Assembly (NCBI RefSeq): GCF_021341785.1 | Contig: NZ_JAJTTF010000008.1 | Location: 124,001-188,000, forward strand | Direction: 5' to 3' | Source: Microbacterium sp. Au-Mic1 | Lineage (GTDB): Bacteria; Actinomycetota; Actinomycetes; Actinomycetales; Microbacteriaceae | Length of the DNA stretch: 64,000 nt | Shown: one piece after another, positions 8,376-16,555 of the stretch | Position numbering within the stretch: the first letter of the stretch is position 1 | Layout of the letters: each line of letters opens with the position of its first letter | Program-made: the position numbers and the translations under genes | The notes under the pieces: generated by a model | What the model was told of the DNA's origin: nothing | Database searches by the model: none | Seen by the model: the letters and a program-made list of their open reading frames with translations, nothing else

Positions 8376-9305
8376 ATGCAGGAGTTCTTGAACGGTTTCT
8401 GGACGTTCGCGCAGCACTATTGGTGGCTCGTGTTCCCGCTCATGGGCGTGGCCGGGGGCATCGCGCGGCGGTGGCAGGTGCTGTCGCAACAACGTCATCG
8501 GCAACGGCTCGAGACGCTGCGGTTGAAGGGCGAGATCAAGGCCGCCCAGCTCGCCGCGAGGGGTCAGGTCGCGCCGACGATGTCACCGCGCGAGGTCGCG
8601 CAGCAGCAGGCGAACTCGTCGAAGGAGCTCCTCGGACGCCTGTTCACCGAGCACGACGAGATCACCGCCCGCTGGCTGGACTACGAGCTCGACGTCGCCA
8701 AGATGATCGCGTTTCCCGCCATGAGCGACGGACGCCAGCCGCTGACCGCGGCATTCCTGCGCGCGAAGAAGACCGCCGATGCGCTGCGGCCGAGCTCAGC
8801 CGACGCGAGGGTGACCGAGCAGCAGGTGTCGGAGTATCTCGACGCGGTCGGCAACTACGCGGTCGCCTTCGAGATCGCGGAGAAGGACGCCCGTCGCCTG
8901 CGCGATTCCACATTCACCGAGACGGAGCGCAAGCGCCTCGAGCGCGCGCAGCACATGCTGAAGGTCGCCGTGGATCAGTCCGCCACGGCCGCAGAACGCC
9001 AGACCGCGTACCGCCGCGTGCGCGAGGAGCTGGACGGCCTCATCGATCTCTCCGACGCCGCCGTCGAGAACCTCGAGAAGAAGGTCGCCCTCCAGCTGGA
9101 GCGGGGCCAGGCTTCCGAGGCCGCCGTCCCCTCTCGCGAAGGGGCCGAGGCGGATCCGGCCCTCGCGCCGGCATCGGTCCCGCAGCCGGATCCGGTCGCG
9201 CAGGGAGATCCCGACGCGCTCGCGGATCCGATCCCGGTCCGGGATCCGCTCGCAGCCGCGGATCCGCGGCGCCAGGCCGCGCCGCTGCGGAATCCGGAGC
9301 GCTGA
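8376..9305 (+). CDS. Membrane-anchored coiled-coil protein, unknown function
   Basis: Not recognised. 309 residues. One N-terminal hydrophobic segment (about residues 11-30, HYWWLVFPLMGVAGGIA) is followed by a basic stretch and a long, highly charged helical region to about 245 with heptad-like leucines, probably a coiled coil. The C-terminal 60 residues are Asp-Pro-Ala rich (QPDP, GDPDALADP, AADPRR); these Asp-Pro pairs are encoded by GATCCG inside five GGATCC hexamers between 9153 and 9265. The ATG at 8376 is chosen so that the hydrophobic anchor is near the N-terminus. The stop is 4 bp before the GTG of the oxidoreductase, suggesting co-transcription. Confidence 0.7.
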   Translation: MQEFLNGFWTFAQHYWWLVFPLMGVAGGIARRWQVLSQQRHRQRLETLRLKGEIKAAQLAARGQVAPTMSPREVAQQQANSSKELLGRLFTEHDEITARWLDYELDVAKMIAFPAMSDGRQPLTAAFLRAKKTADALRPSSADARVTEQQVSEYLDAVGNYAVAFEIAEKDARRLRDSTFTETERKRLERAQHMLKVAVDQSATAAERQTAYRRVREELDGLIDLSDAAVENLEKKVALQLERGQASEAAVPSREGAEADPALAPASVPQPDPVAQGDPDALADPIPVRDPLAAADPRRQAAPLRNPER

Positions 9306-9309
9306 GGTC

Positions 9310-10305
9310 GTGACCGGCCGGGACGCGCCGTTGCGCGTCGGACTCATCGGCGCGGGCGGGATCGCCGCGTCGCACCTGGACGCCTGGCAGGCGCTCGGCG
9401 CGGAGTGCGTGATCTCCTCGCGCACCCGCCCCGCAGCCCTCGCCGCGCAGTTCGACGTCGGGATCGCGGATGACGCCGACGCGCTCATCGAGCGGGTCGA
9501 CATCGTCGGGATCCTCGCCCCCACGCCCACGCACCCCGACCTGGCGCTGCGCGCGATCGCGCGAAAGCGGCACGTGGTGTGCGAGAAGCCGCTCGCGGTG
9601 AGCGCGGTCGAGGCACGGCGCATCGCCGACGCCGCCGACGCCGCGGGCGTGCGCCTGTTCCCCGCTCATGTCGTGCGGTACTTCGCGGCGTACCGGCGGA
9701 TCCAGCAGCAGGTCGCCGCCGGCGCGATCGGCGCGCTGCAGTCACTGCGGCTCAGCCGCTCGGGAGCGGGCCCCGCGACGGCGTGGTTCTACGACGAGGG
9801 CGCGGGCGGGGGGCTCATCCGCGACCTGCTCATCCACGACATCGACCAGGCGCTGTGGCTCGCCGGACCCGTGACGTCGGTCGCCGCGCGGCAGGATCCG
9901 CAGAGCGTCGACGGACGCTTCTCGCCACCGGTCTCCGCGATCGTCGAGCTCACCCACGCGAACGGCGCCACGACGCGGATCGACGGCGGCTGGCTGGGCG
10001 CGGGGACACCGTTCCGCACCACGATCGAGGTGTCGGGCACGGAGGGGACGCTCGCGCACGACAGCGCTGCCGGCGGCGGCGAGACCGCGGTCGCGGGGCC
10101 GGACCCGTCGGCCGAGCCCGACGCCGGCTACCTCCCGCCGCAGACCGAGGACCACCCCTACCGCACCCAGATCGCAGACTTCGCCGAGGCGATCCGCACC
10201 GGGCGACCCGCTCGGGTGACCCCGGCCGACGGCATCACCGCGGTCGCCGTCGTGGATGCGGCGTATGCCTCCATCGCCGCAGGCGGCGCCGCCGTGCCGG
10301 TCTAG
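9310..10305 (+). CDS. Gfo/Idh/MocA-family NAD(P)-dependent oxidoreductase
   Basis: Cytosolic dehydrogenase of 331 residues. The N-terminal Rossmann fold has GLIGAGGIAASHL (glycine motif near residues 11-17). The family's EKP motif is CEKPLAV near residue 95 with the catalytic lysine, followed by the C-terminal alpha/beta dimerisation domain with HDIDQALWL. Starts at GTG 9310, four bases after the upstream stop. Members oxidise sugars, inositols or biliverdin-like substrates; the substrate here cannot be read. The stop TAG (10303-10305) overlaps the reverse-strand stop of the acyltransferase-CapA gene (10302-10304), so the two genes converge without spacer. Confidence 0.87.
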   Translation: MTGRDAPLRVGLIGAGGIAASHLDAWQALGAECVISSRTRPAALAAQFDVGIADDADALIERVDIVGILAPTPTHPDLALRAIARKRHVVCEKPLAVSAVEARRIADAADAAGVRLFPAHVVRYFAAYRRIQQQVAAGAIGALQSLRLSRSGAGPATAWFYDEGAGGGLIRDLLIHDIDQALWLAGPVTSVAARQDPQSVDGRFSPPVSAIVELTHANGATTRIDGGWLGAGTPFRTTIEVSGTEGTLAHDSAAGGGETAVAGPDPSAEPDAGYLPPQTEDHPYRTQIADFAEAIRTGRPARVTPADGITAVAVVDAAYASIAAGGAAVPV

Positions 10306-12488
10306 CGCGGAGTGCGGCCGGATGAGGGCAGGGTGATCCGGCCGTCGGGAGCGAGCGTCACCGCGCTCCCGCCGAAGTCGCGGCGCCCGCGCTGATCCAT
10401 GAGCCGCGCCGCGCCCCCCGCGGTGTCAGCCAGCGGAGTGCCGTCCGGGTAGTCGAACCGGACCGACCGCACCCGGCCCGCGACCGCCGTCCCATCCGCG
10501 CGCAGCCGGATCGAGAGGTAGGCGCCGTAGCGCGTCGCCGGATCCTTGCCGAACACGCCCCCTCCGCCGAAGTTGCCGAGGCTGTAGGCGATGAGACGGC
10601 CGCGGTACCACTCCATGCCCCGGAGCACGTGGGGACCGTGTCCGAGGACGAGATCGGCCCCGGCGTCGATCGCCGCGTGGGAGAAGGCGACCGGATCCCC
10701 GCGGTCCTCGCCGTACATCGACTCCGTGCCGGGGGTGACCACGTCGGCACTCGGCCCCTCCGCCCCCATGTGCGCCTGCACGATCACGACATCGGCCCGT
10801 GCGGCGGCGGCACGCACGACGGCGCGCACGTGCCGGAGGTCGGTGACGCGGTTGAAGTCCGCATAGGGTGCGAAGCCGATCATCGCCACCGTGACGTCTC
10901 CGATCCGCATGTAGGCGATCTCGTCGCGACCGCCCACCGCCCGGATCCTTGCCCCGGCGAGCGTCGCTCTGGTGTCGTCGTAGCCCGCCTGCCCGAAGTC
11001 GCGGCTGTGGTTGTTCGCGAGGTTGAGGATGTCGAAACCCGCGAGGCCCGCGACCGAGGCGGGGTCGCTGCGGAAGGCGACGCAGTCCGGATCCTTCCCG
11101 CATTTGTCGTGCCCCGTGTCGGGCGCGATCGCCTGCTCGAGGTTGCCGGTGACGATGTCCTCCGCGAACCACGGGCGCACGCCGTCGAAGTGCCCGGCCC
11201 CGTGGTCCGCAGGCGTCGAGCGGCTCGCGTCGTAGAGCAGGATGTCCCCGGTCGCGCCGATGCTGACCTCACCGGCGCGCTGCGCGGACTGCTGCGGGAT
11301 CGTCGCGGGTGGGGCGGGCAGTGCCGCCGCCCCGGTCGCGACGATGCCGACGACCGCGAGCCCCAGCACCGCGGCGGGGGTGCGCCACGGGAGACGACGG
11401 CGGGAGGACGACTCCGCGGAGCGACGGCGAGAGCGCGACTCCGCCGGGCGGCGCCCCGCGGGCAGGTCGAACAACCAGGACAGCCTGTCCCGAGTGACCA
11501 GGGCGCCGATCCCGACGCTGACGGCGATGACCACGGCTGTGAGGACCACCGGCAGCAGGACAGCCGCGACCAGCTGCACCGGCCGCCCGGCGTCCGACAC
11601 CCGCTGCGCCACGAGGGCGTCGGCGAGCGCGAGCACCGGCATGTGGATCACGTAGATCTGCAGCGTGCGACTGCCGAGCCGGCCCAGGGCTCGACCGAGC
11701 CGGGGCACCCTCGCCAGCAGCGGCGCCACGGCGATCCCCGCGCCGACGCCGAGGAGGGCGACCGCCGGCCACACTCCCGGGATCTGCTCCGTCCCGGTGG
11801 CCCGCACCACGGCGAAGGCGCCGAGGTAGAGCGCCACGGACGAGGCCGCGAGCAGAGGGCGCGGGCGGGCCGCGAGACCGATGATCCGCCGCGAGAACGT
11901 CGTGCCGATGAGGAAGTAGAGCAGGCTGGCGAGCAGCGATCCGCGGTTGCTCACGATGTCGATGAGCCCCGCGCCCACGGCGGTCGTCAGCGCGGCGGCG
12001 GCAGCCAGGGGCATCCAGGCCGGCAGGCGGCGCAACGCCTTCGCGACGAGGAAGTAGAGCGCGAGTGCGTACAGGTACCAGGCATTCGGCGGGCTGATCG
12101 TGATCGCCTCGACGAACTCCGCGACGGACCTCGGGATCAGGGTGGGGAAGTCGGGGAACGCCCACATCGTCACCATGTGGATGAGCGTCCAGAGCAGGTA
12201 CAGGTACAGGAACCGCAGGACACGGCTGCGGAACACGGCGGCCCACGGCCGGGCGACCGCGTTCGCGGCGAAGCAGCCGGAGATGAGGAAGAACAGCGGC
12301 ATCCGCACCGGGTAGGCGAGATCGGAGATCAGGCCCCAGGCGCCGGGGATCGGCAGGCCGATGCGCCAGTCGATCGTGAGATAGCTCTTCATCACGACGT
12401 GCCAGAACACGACGAGGACGATCAGCAGCCCCTTGGCGGCGTCCGCCCACGCCAGCCGGTTCGTCGGGGCGGGCCCGGCGACCGTCAC
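10302..12488 (-). CDS. Membrane acyltransferase-3 / CapA-type metallophosphatase fusion
   Basis: Predicted 728-residue bifunctional envelope protein. Residues about 8-355 are an Acyl_transf_3 (OafA/NolL-like) domain with about ten membrane helices, starting NRLAWADAAKGLLIVLVVFW with the typical early H30. After an Arg/Ser-rich linker and another membrane helix (about 388-405), residues from about 408 form a CapA/PGA_cap domain of the calcineurin-like fold: GDILL near 413, NLANNHSRDF near 487, HMG, GHGPHV near 614 and SLGNF near 635. The GTG start at 12488 overlaps the ligase stop by 4 bp (GTGA), so it is the last gene of alr-ddl-this. I infer modification of a wall polymer. The fusion and its neighbours are unusual. 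Confidence 0.82.
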   Translation of the reverse strand: MTVAGPAPTNRLAWADAAKGLLIVLVVFWHVVMKSYLTIDWRIGLPIPGAWGLISDLAYPVRMPLFFLISGCFAANAVARPWAAVFRSRVLRFLYLYLLWTLIHMVTMWAFPDFPTLIPRSVAEFVEAITISPPNAWYLYALALYFLVAKALRRLPAWMPLAAAAALTTAVGAGLIDIVSNRGSLLASLLYFLIGTTFSRRIIGLAARPRPLLAASSVALYLGAFAVVRATGTEQIPGVWPAVALLGVGAGIAVAPLLARVPRLGRALGRLGSRTLQIYVIHMPVLALADALVAQRVSDAGRPVQLVAAVLLPVVLTAVVIAVSVGIGALVTRDRLSWLFDLPAGRRPAESRSRRRSAESSSRRRLPWRTPAAVLGLAVVGIVATGAAALPAPPATIPQQSAQRAGEVSIGATGDILLYDASRSTPADHGAGHFDGVRPWFAEDIVTGNLEQAIAPDTGHDKCGKDPDCVAFRSDPASVAGLAGFDILNLANNHSRDFGQAGYDDTRATLAGARIRAVGGRDEIAYMRIGDVTVAMIGFAPYADFNRVTDLRHVRAVVRAAAARADVVIVQAHMGAEGPSADVVTPGTESMYGEDRGDPVAFSHAAIDAGADLVLGHGPHVLRGMEWYRGRLIAYSLGNFGGGGVFGKDPATRYGAYLSIRLRADGTAVAGRVRSVRFDYPDGTPLADTAGGAARLMDQRGRRDFGGSAVTLAPDGRITLPSSGRTPR

Positions 12489-13516
12489 GCGGCGGATCCT
12501 GACGCGTGCGACGCCTCCCCCGCGTGCCGCGTCGCCCCCGCCGCCGGAATCGACGCGACCGCGGCATCCAGGAGCTCGGCGATCAAACCGGTGTAGTCGA
12601 GGCCCGTCGCCGCGTACATCAGCGGCACCTGGGACCGTTCGGTCATCCCCGGCGTCGTGTTCACCTCGTTGAGCACCGGGCCGTCGGCGGTGACGAAGAA
12701 GTCGAAGCGGGCCACGCCGGCGCACCCGAGTGCCTCGTACAGCCGCCTCGCCGCCGAGCGGACGGCAGCCTCTTCGGCGGGGTCGATCAGGGCCGGCACC
12801 GTGAAGCGGGCGGTGCCGTCGTACTTCTCCGTGGCGCCGAACACATCGCCGGGCGCCACCGCGATCTCGAGCGGGGCGCCGAGGCGCAGCGTGCCGTGCC
12901 GATCGCGGAAGACGGCGAGATCGACCTCGCGGCCGGTGACGTACTCCTCGATCAGCACCGGATCCCCGAACGTCCGCGCGCGATCGACGGCGTCCGGGAG
13001 ACCATCGAGGTCGGCGACCACGAAGACCCCGTTGCTGGATCCACCGGCGGCGGGCTTCACGACGAAGGGCGGGGTCAGACCGGCCACCGTGATCCCGACC
13101 TCGTCCCCGGACGCGACGACGCGCCCGCGCGCCGTCGCGATCCCCAGCGACGCGGCGACCAGCTTCGTGGCGTTCTTGTCCATCCCCAGGGCGCCGGCGC
13201 GGACCGGGGATCCGGCAGAGGGCACTCCGCACAGATCGAGCAGCCCCGCGATCGTGCCGTCCTCGCCCCGTTCGCCGTGCAGCACCGCGAACGCGACATC
13301 GCAGCCCGCGACGAGCTCGACCGCGCGGTGCAAGGGCAATGCGACGCCCTGCTCGTCCCGCCACGCACCGTCCTCACCGATGGTGAGCGGGACCGCGATG
13401 TGCGTCAGTGCACGGACAGCCCGTGTGACGCCGGCCGCGGACGCGAGCGAGACCGCGTGCTCGTGATTCGCGCCGCCTCCGATGACGGCGATCCGGCGGC
13501 GGGGGTGCTGAGACAT
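12485..13516 (-). CDS. D-alanine--D-alanine ligase family protein (possible D-Ala-D-X ligase)
   Basis: ATP-grasp ligase of 343 residues that joins two D-amino acids for the peptidoglycan stem. Motifs: GGGANHEHAVSLAS at 13-26, HGERGEDG at 80-87, MDKNATK at 112-118, KPAAGGSSNGV at 154-164, EKY at 230-232 in the omega-loop position, and NEVNTTPGMT at 283-292. All catalytic positions of Ddl enzymes are present. ATG at 13516 follows AAGGAG. The omega loop reads TEKY; both actinobacterial housekeeping Ddl and D-Ala-D-Ser ligases carry similar residues, so the second substrate is not decidable. It overlaps the racemase gene by 112 bp and the acyltransferase-CapA gene by 4 bp. Confidence 0.88.
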   Translation of the reverse strand: MSQHPRRRIAVIGGGANHEHAVSLASAAGVTRAVRALTHIAVPLTIGEDGAWRDEQGVALPLHRAVELVAGCDVAFAVLHGERGEDGTIAGLLDLCGVPSAGSPVRAGALGMDKNATKLVAASLGIATARGRVVASGDEVGITVAGLTPPFVVKPAAGGSSNGVFVVADLDGLPDAVDRARTFGDPVLIEEYVTGREVDLAVFRDRHGTLRLGAPLEIAVAPGDVFGATEKYDGTARFTVPALIDPAEEAAVRSAARRLYEALGCAGVARFDFFVTADGPVLNEVNTTPGMTERSQVPLMYAATGLDYTGLIAELLDAAVASIPAAGATRHAGEASHASGSAA

Positions 13517-14664
13517 GCGGTTTCTCCTTGGGACGGGTGCGGGGTTCGGGGTGACGCGTCGAGGGTTCGACGGATGCGGGAGGCCCGAGCGCCGACGCCC
13601 GTGACGATCTCGTGCTCGATCGTGCGCGCCCACGCCGCCCACTCGGCGACCGTCGGCGCGCCGTCCCGACCCGGGCCGAAGATCGTGACGCGCTCGCCCG
13701 GGCGCAGCAGTCTGTCGCCGGTGTCGACGACGACCATGTCCATCGAGAACCTGCCCACCAGCGGCCGCCTCTCACCGTGCACCAGCACCTCGGCCCGCCC
13801 CGATGCCGCGCGCGGGAGCCCGTCGGCGTAGCCGAGCGGCAGCAGCGCCAGACAGGTGCGGGACGAGGTGACGAAGTCGTGGCCGTATCCGACGCCGGTG
13901 CCCGCCGGAGCCTCGCGGGAGGACACGACGGTCGAGGTCAGCGTCAGGGCGGGCCGCAGATCGTCGGTCGTGCGGGACGGATCGATGCCGAAGAGCCCGG
14001 CGCCGATGCGGTGCAGGTCGTACCCGGCCGCGGTTCCGGTGAGCGTCGCCGCGGTGGCGGCGAGATGCAGGAGGTGCGGACGCAGACCGCGACGACGGGC
14101 GGTGCGGACCGCGTTCTCGAACACCAGGCGCTCGCGCACGTTCTGACCGTTCCCCGGGTCGTCGGCGCAGGACAGGTGCCCCATCACGCCCACCACGCGG
14201 ATCGCGCCCGCCGCCTCCTGCTCGCGCGCGAGCGCGCACAACGACGCCCAGTCCTTCGGCGGACAGCCGTCACGGCCCGTGCCGACATCGACGTGCAGGT
14301 GCACCCGAGCCGTGGTTCCCGTCGCCCGCGCGGATCCGGCGATCGCGAACAGCAGCTCGAGGTTCGGGGCGGCGAGGTCGACGTGCAGGTGCAGAGCCGT
14401 CTCGACGTCGGCGTCCGGCGTGTTGAGCCAGCTCAGGATCGGTGCGTCGATGCCCGCCTGCCGCAGCGCGAGCGCCTCGTCGATGCTGGTCACCCCGATC
14501 GAGCCGGCACCCGACTCGAGCACCGCAGCGGCGATGTCCCCGTGTCCGAACGCGTCCGCCTTGAGGACCGCCATCAGCCGCCCGCCGGTCAGCGCACGGA
14601 ATCGATCGGTGTTCTCGCGGAGCGCGTCCTCATGGACGACGAGTTCCGAAGCAGGCGATCGCAT
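13405..14664 (-). CDS. Atypical alanine racemase-like PLP enzyme with C-terminal extension
   Basis: Fold-type III PLP racemase, 419 residues. PLP lysine K35 in AVLKADAFGHG, catalytic tyrosine Y260 in GVGYG, R219 in LHRIGAGLFGI and SMDM at 307-310 are present. Three normally conserved positions differ: F39 replaces the tyrosine of KAxAYGHG, H124 (VHLHVD) replaces the lysine that is carbamylated in classical enzymes, and LAAT at 201-204 replaces the usual xANS. The family's usual C-terminus falls near residue 366; about 50 extra Ser/Arg-rich residues overlap the ligase gene. It heads the alr-ddl-acyltransferase operon downstream of a VanR-like box. Substrate could be alanine or another small amino acid. 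Confidence 0.85.
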   Translation of the reverse strand: MRSPASELVVHEDALRENTDRFRALTGGRLMAVLKADAFGHGDIAAAVLESGAGSIGVTSIDEALALRQAGIDAPILSWLNTPDADVETALHLHVDLAAPNLELLFAIAGSARATGTTARVHLHVDVGTGRDGCPPKDWASLCALAREQEAAGAIRVVGVMGHLSCADDPGNGQNVRERLVFENAVRTARRRGLRPHLLHLAATAATLTGTAAGYDLHRIGAGLFGIDPSRTTDDLRPALTLTSTVVSSREAPAGTGVGYGHDFVTSSRTCLALLPLGYADGLPRAASGRAEVLVHGERRPLVGRFSMDMVVVDTGDRLLRPGERVTIFGPGRDGAPTVAEWAAWARTIEHEIVTGVGARASRIRRTLDASPRTPHPSQGETACLSTPAAGSPSSEAARITSTRSRSRPRPASHGLSVH

Positions 14665-14711
14665 GGGTTCGAGTCAATCGACGGCCGGGTTGCCGGGGCG
14701 TATCCGGTTCT

Positions 14712-14736
14712 CGATATGCGGACGATATGCCGGTGT
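14712..14736 (-). promoter_or_regulatory. Candidate VanR-like binding site upstream of the racemase-ligase operon
   Basis: Two perfect CGATATGC octamers start at 14712 and 14723, 11 bp apart, about 50-75 bp upstream of the racemase ATG. The second extends to CGATATGCCGGTGT, which matches 13 of 14 bases at 26561-26574 between vanY and vanR. Direct repeats with 11-bp pitch are typical of OmpR-family response regulators. Regulation by the neighbouring two-component system is inference. Confidence 0.6.
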
Positions 14737-14767
14737 CCGCCGGGTCGCCGGCGTGGTTCGACGGCAG

Positions 14768-16273
14768 TCAGGTCGCGCCCTCGTCGTCACGCAGAGACAG
14801 CGGCCGCACCACCACGCGCCGGCGGTCGCGGATCCACACGCGTCCGCTCTCGCGGTGCTGGGCGCGGGTCGTGAACCGGTAACGGTAGGCGACGGCGCGC
14901 ACCTGCGCTGGACGCACCCCGCCGAACGGGTCGTCCCGCAGCAGCCGGAGCGTCGGCGGATCCGCCTCGAGCAGTCGCACCAGCAGCATCGCGAACCAGT
15001 CCTCGTACATCCGCCCCAGCGGCAGGAACCACATCAGCCAGTCCAGGCGCAGGTGGTACGGCGCGAACTGCCCGGGGATGCGCTGCCGATCGCCCGGCTT
15101 GCCCTTGAAGCCGTATTCGCGCCACTCACCCGCGAGCGGATCCGGATCCGCATCGGGCAGCAGCGTGCCCTCGACCACGATCTCGATCCGCTCCTTGGTC
15201 ACCGTGCCGAAGGCACCGTAGGCGTTCGCGAGCTGCCAGCGGTTGAACGACGCGTTCATGGCCTGGCTGCGCGAGAAGAGGTTCCGCACCGCCGGCACCG
15301 AGAGCCAGACGTAGAGCACGCCGACTGCGGAGGTGACCACGAGCCAGGGCGACGGCAGGCCGTCGATCGTCCAGGGCAGGGCCGTCGGCGGGTGATGCGG
15401 TGCGCCCGTCGGAATCCCGATCGCTGAGACGGCGAGCACCACGGTCGCCCAGTTCAGCCAGGCGAAGTTGCCCGTCACGACGAGCCAGAGCTGGGTCGCG
15501 ATGACCACGCCCGCGCCGACCGCGCCGACGATCGCCGGCACGGGGTCAGGAATCCACAGCCCCAGGATCGGGGCGAGCAGCAGCCAGGGCGCGCCGAGCT
15601 GGGCGACGTGGTTGCCCACCACCTCGAGCCGGTGGAACCAGGGCGGCAGCAGATGCGCCTGCCGGCTGAGCGGGCCTGGCATGGGCTGCGTCTCGTGGTG
15701 GTACATGAGCGCGGTGAGATCGCGCCATTCGCGACCGCCGCGGATCTTGATCATGCCCGCGCCGAACTCGAGCCGGATCACGAGCCACCAGAACAGCACG
15801 ATCACCACGGTCGGCGGCGGCTGCGACGCGGATCCGAGGAACGCGGCGAGGAACCCCGCCTCGAGCAGCAGCATCTCCCAGCCGAAGCCGTAGAAGGTCT
15901 GCCCGATCGACGAGATCGACATGTACCCGAGCCACAGCAGCAGGAAACACGCCATCGGCACCCACGGCGGTGCGAGCTGCGGCAGGCCGGCCACCAGAGC
16001 GGCCGACACGACGAACCCCGCGACGCACAGCGCCACGAGCCGCCGATCGGTGTAGCGCACCCGCAGGAACAGCGTCGGCCGCAGGAGCCGGCGGGCGTGG
16101 GAGGAGGATCCGGCCCAGGCGAGCAGCTCCGGCGCCGGGAGCAGGCCGTGCTCGCCCAGCAGCGCGCGGAACTGGTTCAGCGTGCTGACGAAGGCGACCA
16201 GGTAGAGCGCCGCGATGCCTCGCTGCAGCACCTCTCGCGCGAAGCCGAAGTCGACCGCCGCGAAGCCGTCCAT
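14768..16273 (-). CDS. Lipase maturation factor (LMF1)-like membrane protein
   Basis: Integral membrane protein of 501 residues homologous to the lipase maturation factor family. About eight hydrophobic segments occupy residues 15-320 (for example LVALCVAGFVVSAALVAGL and VVIATQLWLVV). A conserved soluble C-terminal part follows, with the family phrase LANAYGAFGTVTKERIEIVVEG and YGFKGKPGDRQRIPGQFAPYHLRLDWLMWF. In vertebrates the family assists lipase folding in the ER; the bacterial role is unknown. The ATG at 16273 is the only start before the first hydrophobic segment. The gene ends 103 bp upstream of the racemase start and may read into that operon. Confidence 0.85.
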   Translation of the reverse strand: MDGFAAVDFGFAREVLQRGIAALYLVAFVSTLNQFRALLGEHGLLPAPELLAWAGSSSHARRLLRPTLFLRVRYTDRRLVALCVAGFVVSAALVAGLPQLAPPWVPMACFLLLWLGYMSISSIGQTFYGFGWEMLLLEAGFLAAFLGSASQPPPTVVIVLFWWLVIRLEFGAGMIKIRGGREWRDLTALMYHHETQPMPGPLSRQAHLLPPWFHRLEVVGNHVAQLGAPWLLLAPILGLWIPDPVPAIVGAVGAGVVIATQLWLVVTGNFAWLNWATVVLAVSAIGIPTGAPHHPPTALPWTIDGLPSPWLVVTSAVGVLYVWLSVPAVRNLFSRSQAMNASFNRWQLANAYGAFGTVTKERIEIVVEGTLLPDADPDPLAGEWREYGFKGKPGDRQRIPGQFAPYHLRLDWLMWFLPLGRMYEDWFAMLLVRLLEADPPTLRLLRDDPFGGVRPAQVRAVAYRYRFTTRAQHRESGRVWIRDRRRVVVRPLSLRDDEGAT

Positions 16274-16338
16274 ACCGGAAGGCTACGCGCGGGGCCCGGA
16301 TCCGGACAGGTGGCCTCCCCTTGCCCTTCAGGTCTCCG

Positions 16339-16411
16339 CCACCCACTTCCGCGTCGTCCCCGTGAGCGCACCCAGGGGCTCCGCTGACGGGGACGACCCG
16401 AAGGTGGGTGG
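16339..16411. repeat. Large intergenic hairpin (30-nt arms)
   Basis: Arms 16339-16368 and 16382-16411 pair at about 25 of 30 positions around a 13-nt loop; arm cores are CCACCCAC and GTCGTCCCCGT. It lies between the DUF305 gene end and the LMF1-like gene start, with no gene in the 282-bp spacer. Confidence 0.6.
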
Positions 16412-16430
16412 CCTTCCCCTGCGCTCCGCA

Positions 16431-16517
16431 CGCGACACCTGCACGACGTCGCGACGCATGCACGATCCGATCGCGGATCCGGTCGTGCATCCGTGGCAGG
16501 GTCATGCAGGCGTCGCG
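16431..16517. terminator. Nested hairpin downstream of the DUF305 gene
   Basis: Outer arms 16431-16446 and 16502-16517 (13 of 16 paired, CGCGACACCTGC with GCAGGCGTCGCG) enclose an inner stem (16458-16465 with 16483-16490, arm ATGCACGA). It is 39 bp past the DUF305 stop on the minus strand and probably terminates that transcript; no T-tract. Confidence 0.45.
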
Positions 16518-16555
16518 CGTCGCGAACCGGCCCGCGAACCGGGCCGGGGCCCGGG

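Noticed and set aside
10629-12596. Long plus-strand open frame opposite the acyltransferase-CapA gene
   Set aside because: Arg/His/Gly-rich composition typical of the antisense of a G+C-rich gene, no domain; the minus-strand protein has clear families.
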